Shown: positions 56,237 to 64,000 of the stretch, one piece after another
How positions within the stretch are numbered: position 1 is the stretch's first letter
How the letters are laid out: each line of letters starts with the position of its first letter
Origin: Varanus komodoensis
Taxonomy: Eukaryota > Chordata > Lepidosauria > Squamata > Varanidae
Reading direction: 5' to 3'
DNA length: 64,000 bases
Assembly: GCF_004798865.1 (NCBI RefSeq)
Contig: NW_025336480.1
Location: forward strand, 22,152,154-22,216,153
Notes under the pieces: model-generated
Told to the model about the DNA's origin: nothing
What the model saw: the letters and a program-made list of their open reading frames with translations, nothing else
Database searches by the model: none
Made by a program: the position numbers and the translations under genes

Positions 56237-57394
56237 AAACAACAACATCTCCCAGTGCACGTCCACGGTGGCTGGGGTACGATGGGAGTAAGTCATTTGC
56301 TTATACATCTATTCCATTGAAAACTGATCTATATTTTCTATCAAAGATTAGCACAGCTGCAAAATCTAGCTTGACAGACAGGGTTGATAGCAATGGTTTC
56401 TTTTTCTCAAAACCCTTTCTCAAAACAGGTGTTTGTGGCTTCCAGCACCTTCAGCCACAAGCAGCACTTGGTGTCGCACAAACTGCATGTCCCCCTTTAC
56501 CTGCTGCTCCCGGCTGCTGAGTGATGCGTCGCGTCTGCTATTCCCAAAGGCAAAGAAGTGTCTTGGAGTCACCAACACATTCCCTTCCTGCTCCCAACTG
56601 GACATGAGAAGCAAATACTAGGACAATGGCATCCATGTGAGTCACAGCAGCATTGACTCTTTGCGACATGGGTAACCATGACTTCAACTGTTCAGCCGTG
56701 GAATACCACTCCAACACAAAGCTTACGAGGCTTGAGTTTTGGGGGTGGGGGGGATGTTATACTGCAAAGGCCAGGAACAACACAGCTACCAGTCCCATCT
56801 CTGAAGAGCTACACCAGATTCTTTGCAGAGGTGCCACAGATCCTCTGGGAAGAGTATCCAGCTGCATAGAAATTATTCATGCTGAAGTGCAACAGCCTCA
56901 AGGTCCAGTGAAGGTTCTGTGCAGCATGATGCCAAGGGTTCACAGACCTCCAGGCAGTCAGGCCTGCTGAATCAGTGGATGCTGAGGAAGGAACGGCGGG
57001 CAAGCTTCAGTTCCTGCTGTTATAACGCTCTCCTACACGAGCATCCTCTGCATGGCCCCCAGGCATTGCCTGCCTGCCTCTTCCTCTTCCTCTCAGGGAA
57101 AGCACAGCTCTCTTCTACTTCTATTGTGTTCCCAGGTTTGCAAAGCTATCTTTTCTTATATTCCTTGGTCATGGTTTTCAGACTTGCTTTTAATGAAGTG
57201 CAGGGCGTGTTCCAGCTCCAGGCACCTCTTCCAGAAAGTGCAGTGTGAGGAAATGCAGCCACTCCAAGCTCCCCAACCTAGCAAAGCCACCGTGATTGCT
57301 CTGCTCTGGTTCTTTCCTCCCACGCATTCTCTGTGGAGTTAGCCACGATCTCAGTACCTTTGCTTAGATCATGGGCCCAATAGGGTAACTGATT
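56237..57394. other. Intergenic, nothing recognised
   Basis: 1.15 kb without a recognised element; frames on both strands lack known motifs. Confidence 0.3.
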
Positions 57395-57540
57395 GTTTAT
57401 TTATGCATTACATTTATATCCCACACTTTTTCCTCTTGTGAGGAACCCAGTGCAGCTTACCTGCCCCCCTCCCATCTCCACTTTTGATTCTCACTGCATT
57501 CCCACAAGGTAGATTCGGCGGAGAGTCAGGGATTGGCAGC
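57395..57540 (-). mobile_element. Sauria-type SINE 3' part, antisense
   Basis: TTACATTTATATCCCACACT, TTTTTCCTCTTGTGAGGAAC CCAGTGCAGCTTACC and CACAAGGTAGATTCGGCGGA GAGTC are the reversed body and tail of the SINE group. The head is missing. Confidence 0.65.
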
Positions 57541-58655
57541 AGCAAAGATGCTGCTTTTTGTCCTTTACTGTTAATATTGTAGTTCTAAAGATACCTTGCC
57601 AGAATCTGCCATTAAATAGTAAGTAAGGAGCATCAGGAAAACTGATGAACAGACCTGGATAGACAGTGTGTGTGTGTGCGTGCCTGTGTTAGCACACACT
57701 ATTGCTCCCCAGCTGTGATCCCACATATGGTCCCTGTGTACCAAGGCACCAACATGCAGCAAAACATCACAACAGCTCTGAACTGAAACTCAGCATTTCT
57801 TTCACTGCATCTGATTTTAAAAGCAGTGCCCAGCTTGCAGTGCTTGGCCAGGACCTGGCCCTGTATTGCAGTGCAGTAATGGTGTGCAATATTTACAGAT
57901 AAGGACTTTGCAATTTGAAAGTGTGAAGTGGATTTCATCTGTTCTTCCAGCCCCAGGAATACCAAGCCACAAGGAGAGCCTGTTGCCAGCCGCCCAAACT
58001 GCAGTTCTCCCAAACGGGAAGAACAGAAAGGCAGGAGACAAGATGGCTTGGCATGTAACTGCCACGGAGAGTGATCGACTCGTGCTAGTTGTGCAGAATA
58101 TTTTTGCTAGCTCGGTTGAATTTTCTGAACAGGGGGAGGATTCCATTAGCCATAATGAAGGGCTTTGATCAGATTTATTGATAATCGTGCTGCCCTCCTC
58201 CAGGGCCCAGTTAAAATGCCTGATGGAGGCTCCGAGAAAGAGAAAGTCCCGGGAGCTGCAGAAAGGAGCTAGAATCAGAGTCTTCCCTGATGTTCAGTCA
58301 TCAGGAAGCCTCTGAGTGTGTCGATCAAGACAAGAAGCACAGTCTGGGAACACCCAGTCCGAAAAGGCAGCCCACTTTGAGTGTGAGACTTCCCGAGAAA
58401 CACAAGTACAGTGTGACATGCCAAAGAGCATTTACCAATGAAACAAACATTGTCTGCCAAACATTAAAGTCTGGTCATGTTATACTCCTTTGCAACGTAA
58501 AACAGGGGTGAAGTATGTCCTGAGGTACCTCCCTGTAATGTGCCTTTTAGAGTTAGACAGGGGTGGAGGGAGGTGTTGAATGTGCTTTCCTGGTCTCTCT
58601 CTCTCTCTTGAGAGTATGCGATGTATAATTAATGTTATATCTGGTTAGGATGAGG
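57541..58655. other. Intergenic, nothing recognised
   Basis: A short (GT)n at 57666-57680. Frames on both strands near 57699-58168 match nothing. Confidence 0.3.
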
Positions 58656-58740
58656 AAACATATTTATTTATTAATTAAAACATTTGCCACAGCCTCAGGA
58701 TGGCCTACAAAAATATCAATGCTTTACTGTACACCAGATC
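58656..58740 (-). mobile_element. L2-type 3' tail, antisense
   Basis: ATATTTATTTATTAATTAAA ACATTTGCCACAGCCTCAGG ATGGCCTACAA is the eroded reverse complement of an L2 3' end (compare 19600: TTTATTT..AAAACATTTCTATGCC..GCCTCGGGGCGGC). Confidence 0.5.
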
Positions 58741-58855
58741 GTATTATCATACCATCTCAGTGTGACTGCATGGCCAAAATAGATGCACCAACATATTTTT
58801 GAACAGCAAGACATGAAGGAGCTACACTTGTGAAACAAAACTGCACGCTGTAAAA

Positions 58856-59340
58856 TTGTTGTTGCTTAGCTAAGTCACGTCCGACCCAACGTGACCCCAT
58901 GGACAACACTCCTCCAAGGCTTTCTGTCCTCCACCATCCCCCAGAGTCCACATAAGCTCTCGCCGACTGCTTCAGTGACTCCATCCAGCCACCTCATCCT
59001 CTTCTGTCCCCTTTTTCTTTTGCCCTCAATTGTTCCCAGCATTAGGCTCTTCTCCAGGGGGTCCTTCCTTCTCATTATGCGGCCAAAGTATTTGAGTTTC
59101 ATCTTCAGGATCTGGCCTTCTAAAGAGCAGTCAGGGTTCATCTCCTCTAGGACTGACCGGTTTGATTGCCTTGCAGTCCAAGGGACTTGCAGGAGTCTCC
59201 TCCAGCACCACAATTCAAAGGCCTCAAGTCTTCTGTGCTCAGCCTTCCTTATGGTCCAGCTTTCACGGCGATCTTTCCTCCCAACACACCTTTCTTCCTT
59301 CCTTTGAAAATATCTTCCAGAAGCTGGAAAACCCACTTCT
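58856..59340 (-). mobile_element. BovB (RTE) LINE 3' end with open ORF2 C-terminus
   Basis: The minus-strand frame 59336-58875 (153 codons, no stop) reads ESWTIRKAEHRRLEAFELWC, WRRLLQVPWTARQSNRSVLE, LKMKLKYFGRIMRRKDPLEK, SLMLGTIEGKRKRGQKRMRW and LDGVTEAVGESL. These are the conserved C-terminal blocks of BovB ORF2 (SWTLKKAEHRRIDAFELWCW, LEGLMLKLKLQYFGHLMRR, KTLMLGKIEGKRRRG..RMRWLDGI). The 3' end is TTGTTGTTGCTTAGCTAAGT on the plus strand near 58857. The first 30 or so residues of the frame (upstream of ESWT) do not look like BovB, so the copy is truncated near 59250. BovB is abundant in squamates and known for horizontal transfer. Confidence 0.9.
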
Positions 59341-61271
59341 GAAGAGGCTGTCTTGGGAAATATAACATCAGATGGCAGTTAAAGATACGCATCCTTGCAC
59401 CAGGAAAACACACATATGAAAGTCCCTAGCACCTACTTGTGTTGGTTACAGACATTTGCAGTGGCACATCTACCACTGGTAGCCCATCTGTAACCACCTG
59501 AAATCCCACAGCTTATGGCTGGAGCAGGAGGCTTGCTTGGATGGCCCATGTGTTGCACAGCAGCTACGTCCGCAGATTAGGAGGGGAGCCGGAAATCTGG
59601 CCTGTGGTGAGACAATAATGAAGAGTTTATCGCCTCAGATGTAAGGCATTATTCAACATTCCCAGTGCCACATGATCTGGAATACATGAGTTCTCCGTGT
59701 CTTTCAGTCTGGCATATACAAACTGAAGCAAGCTGAAATCCCCTTGAACCAATCAGCGTATATGGTCAGTCTACTCTGGGTACACTAAGGATGGTTTGTT
59801 CATGGGCACCTGCATGCACAATATAGAACTGTATCAAATGAACACATCTTTCATTTCTCCCCTAAAAGCACATACAGACTTTGGCTACTAAAATGGGCTA
59901 GCACATCTCCTGCTGGACTGGAAAGTGGGATACCTGCTCTATTTGGGGATTCCCACTCTCTGTGAATCCCTCCTGCTGCATTTTCCATGCAACCTCCATG
60001 CCCCTGTCCAGCACCTTCTCCTCTTCCTCCACCTGCGCCTGCAGGTGCTCCCCTACAGCCCCCTCCTCCAACTCCTCCTCCTCCTCTCCCTCCCCAATAC
60101 TCCAAGACTGAGGAAGACTGTCTACAGATCTGTAGGCCACACACAGGGATGGTTCACTTAAGCCATGCATCTCTTCAGATCCTTCTAAAAGGACCCGTGG
60201 TGCTAAGTACTGCACTGTAACGTTCTCTCTGGCAGGTGTCACGTGCACTGTTGTTTCCAGGATGCAGATGGACAGGAGAGGATTCGAAATAGCAGTGCAA
60301 ACAAAGTGCCTTCCCAGCTGTGGTCACGATGTGTGTGGCTGGTGAGGTCTGTACAAGATACTTCTGCTAGACAATAAATATTTTACTACTTACATTTGCC
60401 ATCAACCCAGGGCTGGGAATCATTATAATTCGATTTAAAAGCAGCAACAGTATGGAAAGTTGGACTGCAGCATCCAGAGTTATTCAACCTATTCCAGCAC
60501 CATTCTTATGGGAGGGGAGAACCAAGAGAAGGAGTCTGTGTACAAGTGCCTGCACAGCATGGGACTACTCACCAGGGAAGGGAGCAGAGATGTGGGCTGA
60601 AGCATAACAGAGTAAACCAACTCTGAGTAAGTGCTAAGGGCTTACACAAGGGCACTGTGTAGCAGAATCAGGGATGAGAGCAGTGCTGCTAAAACATTTG
60701 TGGAATGGTCCCGTCCTCCAGGCGGCCCACAGAAATCCCACTTTGGGCAAGGCTGCCTTGCTCTGAGTGTTTGCTGTTGTCACTGGGCTAGGGAAGAGCA
60801 GGGGTTGCCAGGACAGTCTTGTTACATCCTCAGATGTCTCCTTCAGTGTGTGCTGCCTTAGATCCTCATGTATCATGCAAAACCACAGAAGCACTAATCA
60901 CGGATGTCATGTTCTGAGCAACCTCCACCCTCCAGCCAAGCACTGACATCAGTCTTCTATGATCAAATGCATGTTCAACAACATTCCTAAATCTATTTGG
61001 ACAATCATTAAAATGAGCTTCCCAGGAGGCTCCATAGGACATCTACATATGGGATATGCACTTTCTGCTACATTCAGAGTAGGAGGGGCATTTCTACCAA
61101 TACTGAACTAAGCATAGCAGGTCCAGGCATGCTAGCATCCATAACTTTGAATGATCCTGAGTTTCTGACAATGTACACATCATAATTGTTTCTACTCCAG
61201 CCCATCTTCGTGTTAATAAATCTATCTGTATGGTCAGTCATGTCTTATAAAACCACAGCATAGACATTATG
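59341..61271. other. Intergenic; CT-rich patch at 59930-60110
   Basis: No gene recognised. 59990-60110 is C- and CT-rich (CTCCTCC runs), producing proline/leucine-rich frames on one strand and Glu/Gly-rich ones on the other. GTTGGACTGCAGCATCCAGA near 60461 may be a MITE scrap. Confidence 0.3.
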
Positions 61272-62851
61272 CCCACTGTGATGACTTTGCCCAGCACTTC
61301 AAGGAGAAAATTGCTCAGATTCGTCACAAGTTGGACTCCACAATTGATTCAGATCCCTTAGGGGAGACACCAATGACCCCACCTGGTCAGGTATTAATGG
61401 ATGAATTTCAGTTAATGCGGCCCAATGATGTGGACAAGGTGCTTGGACAAGTATGTCCTACCACCTGCTTACTCGACCCTTGCCCTTCATGGCTGCTGAC
61501 CAAAGCCAAACACAGGATTGGTTCCTGGATCCCGGAGGTTATTAACGCCTCTCTGAGGGATGGCCAGGTACCCACTCCTTTAAAGGAGGCAGGAATCAGG
61601 CCTGTCCTAAAGAAGGCATCTCTGGATCCAGAGATGGCCGCCAATTATAGACCGGTGGCCAACATCCCATTTTTGGGCAAGGTGTTAGAACGGGTGGTGG
61701 TGGGACAACTCCAGGTACTCTTGGATGAAAATGATTATCTGGACCCATTTCAGTCTGGCTTCAGACCCGGGTACAGTACTGAATCTGCTTTGGTCATCCT
61801 GTACAATGACCCATCATCAGGAGAGATGTCATCAGGGAGAGGTCATCAGGAGGTTTGGGCTGCGGAGTCATCAGTATGCTGATGACACCCAGCTCTACCT
61901 CTCTTTTTCAACCGATCCAGGTGAGGCAGTGGCTGTACTGAACCAGTGCCTGGCCGAGGTAATTGACTGGATGAGGGCCAATAAACTGAAGCTCAATCCA
62001 TATAGGACGGAGGTACTGTTGGTGAGTGATTCGAGCTCCTGGGTCCGCCGACTTGGGCCTTGCCCTGGACAGGGTTGCACTCCCTCTAAAGGACAGGGTC
62101 CGCAGCTTGGGAGTGCTCCTTGACCTGGAGCTGTCCTTGGAAGGCCAAGTGACAGTGGTGGTGGTGAGGAGCGCTTTCCTTCAGCTTCGGCTAATCCATC
62201 AGCTGCATCCCTACCTGGAGGAAGATTGCCTAGCAACAGTAACACACGCATTGGTTACTTCCCGGTTGGATTTCTGTAACGCGCTTTATGTGGGGCTGTC
62301 CTTGAAGATAGTCCAGATACTTCAGATGGTTCAAAATAGAGCTGCCAGGCTGCTGTCAGGGACTGGGCATTATTCTCATATAACCCCAGTCTTCTTTCAG
62401 CTCCATTGGCTTCCCATCAAAGTCCAGGCTCAATTCAAGGTGCTGGTTATTACCTATAAAGCCCTAAATGGCTTGGGACCAGGATACCTAAAGGAACGCC
62501 TTTTTCCCTATTTGCCCTCCTGCCCCCTGAGATCAGCAGCAGAAGCCCTCCTCCAGGAACCTCTGTGAAAGACGTTAGGAGACAGAGTACCCGGAGGAGG
62601 GCCTTCTCTGCGGTGGTGCCCCAACTATGGAATGAGCTCCCCAGAGAGGTCCACCTGGCACCATCATCATTATATGTTTTTCAGCGCCAGGTTAAGACCT
62701 TTTTATTAAATCAATATTTTAATATGTTTTAATATCGAATTTTATTATTGTATTTTATTAATTTGCAGCCAGAGTGGGTCGTCAATTTATTTATGCTGTT
62801 AGCTGTCCAGAGACGTTAGTAGTTGGACAGTATACAAATTTTATAAATAAA
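61272..62851 (+). mobile_element. L2-clade LINE, longest copy, with internal deletion
   Basis: Plus-strand ORF2 remnants in three or more frames. First (61331-61882): LDPCPSWLLTKAKHRIGSWI, IPEVINASLRDG, RPVLKKASLDPEMAANYRPV and LDPFQSGFRPGYSTESAL, the finger/early palm blocks of L2 reverse transcriptase. Next (about 61839-62030): IRRFGLRSHQYADDTQLYLS, with the catalytic YADD, and MRANKLKLNPYRTEVLLV. Then (62026-62568): RAARLLSGTGHYSHITPV, QLHWLPIKVQAQFKVLVITY KALNGLGPGYLKERLFPYLP. Last: SVKDVRRQSTRRRAFSAVVP QLWNELPREVHLAP. Between STESAL and YADD the block with the first catalytic aspartate and GVPQGS is missing. The tail is ATAAATAAATAAATA. 5'-truncated. Confidence 0.92.
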
Positions 62852-63639
62852 TAAATACTACATGTCTCCGGTCCTCTAGGCACTGCCCTGCACGGGCACA
62901 GTCACAGGTGCTTGTCGCCCAATCCCTCTTTTATTCTCCCACACCTGAAGAACAAAATTCTCCCACCAGTCCTCCCTTATTGGCTGAACTCAGCACTAGG
63001 AGACAGCCTTGGGGATTCTACAGGAGCCCTGGCACTTTGTGAGTGGGCTTGCATTGCTTTTCCCGTGAGAAAACCCTCTTGGCCCGGTTTCATGGCGTAT
63101 GTGCCACAGCTCCCCCTGTCAATTCACATAGGTGTAAATATTTTTGCACAGCAGAAGTAAAGCCACTCACAGTGAGAGCCACGACATGGTGGTAATTCAG
63201 CCCATCACGATGCACACTTGGGAGAGCCATTGCTGCAGAAGCACGCGCCTTCTGTCTCTTCCCTTCCCTCCTGAAGACATGTGCAGATGCAGGATTTTTC
63301 CTTTTTAAATGCTGCTGGATGGATCACAGGCACTTGAGACAACGCAACATGCGATGCTGTGAAAAGGGGTCTCGCTCATGACCGTGCTAGCACTGCCCAT
63401 GTTTGGCCCAACCAAAACCGCTTCAGGTATTCTGTGGTGCAGGGCAAGGTGACCACCCAAACTGCCCAGCATTTTTTAAAGGGTAGAGTTGTATAAAGTG
63501 AAATCAGGCATGCCAATTTGCTACATTTTTGTACCCTTTTACTCTTTGTTTGAAAAGGAATGGAAGCACCAGAAAGTGACATTGCTGTTTCACCTTGGCC
63601 AGTGACTGCCCCAGTTCCAGATAGCTCTTAAGTGAAGCT
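62852..63639. other. Intergenic, nothing recognised
   Basis: No element or gene seen. Confidence 0.3.
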
Positions 63640-63765
63640 TTTGTATCTCAGTGTATTTTTTGTATTTTTGTATTTAGTGGTAATTTATTATGTTCTATTG
63701 TATTTCAATGTATTTTATTGTGTTGTAAGTCACCTCGAGGCTTCGGCAAGGGGCGGCATAGAAAT

Positions 63766-63822
<57 letters not shown>
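63640..63822 (+). mobile_element. L2-clade LINE 3' tail with (AAT)n
   Basis: T-rich 3' UTR, then GTAAGTCACCTCGAGGCTTC GGCAAGGGGCGGCATAGAAA and about 18 AAT units (63767-63822). A classic squamate L2 terminus. The long, nearly pure tail suggests either a recent insertion or microsatellite expansion from it. Confidence 0.85.
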
Positions 63823-64000
63823 GTAAGGCAACGGCTCTGTGGTGCCACATTGCTGGGCAACACATAAGCTAGTAAATAATTATCTGGAAGCTCCCCAGAA
63901 AATGCAGGTCAGGCCCTTTTTCTGGTGGCCTCAAATCCTGAGTTCCGCCTTGCATGGGTTTTATAAGGCCGTGGAACAGTGGAATGGTGTGGTAAGCTGT
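63823..64000. other. Intergenic end of window
   Basis: No element or gene seen. Confidence 0.3.

Noticed and set aside
55861-56320. Frames with Cys/Val, Gly and Arg runs
   Set aside because: Translation of (GT)n and (GGA)n repeats.
59851-60248. Glycine- and glutamate-rich minus-strand frames
   Set aside because: Product of the CT-rich patch at 59990-60110; no domain.
1-64000. CRISPR array, operon, bacterial features or endogenous retrovirus
   Set aside because: The repeat content is vertebrate; no spaced identical repeats, no LTR pairs, and no gag, pol or env type motifs were recognised.

Overview
This is vertebrate nuclear DNA, most likely from a squamate reptile. The clues are the interspersed repeats: a full-length tRNA-derived SINE of the Sauria (ACA) type with several diverged relatives, a BovB (RTE) LINE 3' end with a long open frame, many L2-clade LINE 3' ends whose tails read GCCGCCCCGAGGCTTCGG and end in (AATA)n or (AAT)n, CR1 fragments, hAT-type MITEs whose cores read ACTACAATTCCCATCA, and a 713-bp element with CAGTGGTACC termini flanked by TA. 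The species cannot be named from this.

I find no host protein-coding gene, no convincing exon and no tRNA, rRNA or known microRNA gene. Nearly all open frames are short, unrelated to known families and antisense to one another. The frames that make sense are LINE reverse-transcriptase C-termini (L2 and BovB). No endogenous retrovirus or other LTR or capsid-bearing element was recognised.

Layout. 1-2.2 kb is pyrimidine-rich with an old LINE relic. 2.2-4 kb has two blocks that look like conserved regulatory DNA, the second with clustered TAATTA sites, and ends at a 200-bp hAT MITE. 4.6-5.6 kb is a pile of L2 ends. 6-10 kb holds a MIR-like SINE, an AT-rich regulatory-looking block and the SINE plus an L2 tail. 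10-31 kb is mostly unique intergenic sequence with further regulatory-looking blocks, an old L2, hAT MITEs, a telomere-like G-rich tract and a SINE. 31-43 kb holds a foldback carrying a CRE palindrome, SINEs, an L2 and CR1 pieces. 43-50 kb has a 17-bp perfect hairpin, the TA-flanked transposon with an internal inverted repeat, a degenerate minisatellite, a compound microsatellite and an L2 nested in a SINE. 50-58 kb is again regulatory-looking or featureless. 58-64 kb contains the BovB end, the longest L2 copy and a final L2 tail.

The best reading is an intergenic region or very large intron: repeat fossils spread over unique DNA with blocks that resemble conserved noncoding elements. That resemblance is a judgement from sequence texture (balanced composition, no low complexity, homeodomain/POU/SOX-like words), not an alignment. 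The most unusual items are several short perfect hairpins, two of them at the same position in separate L2 copies.
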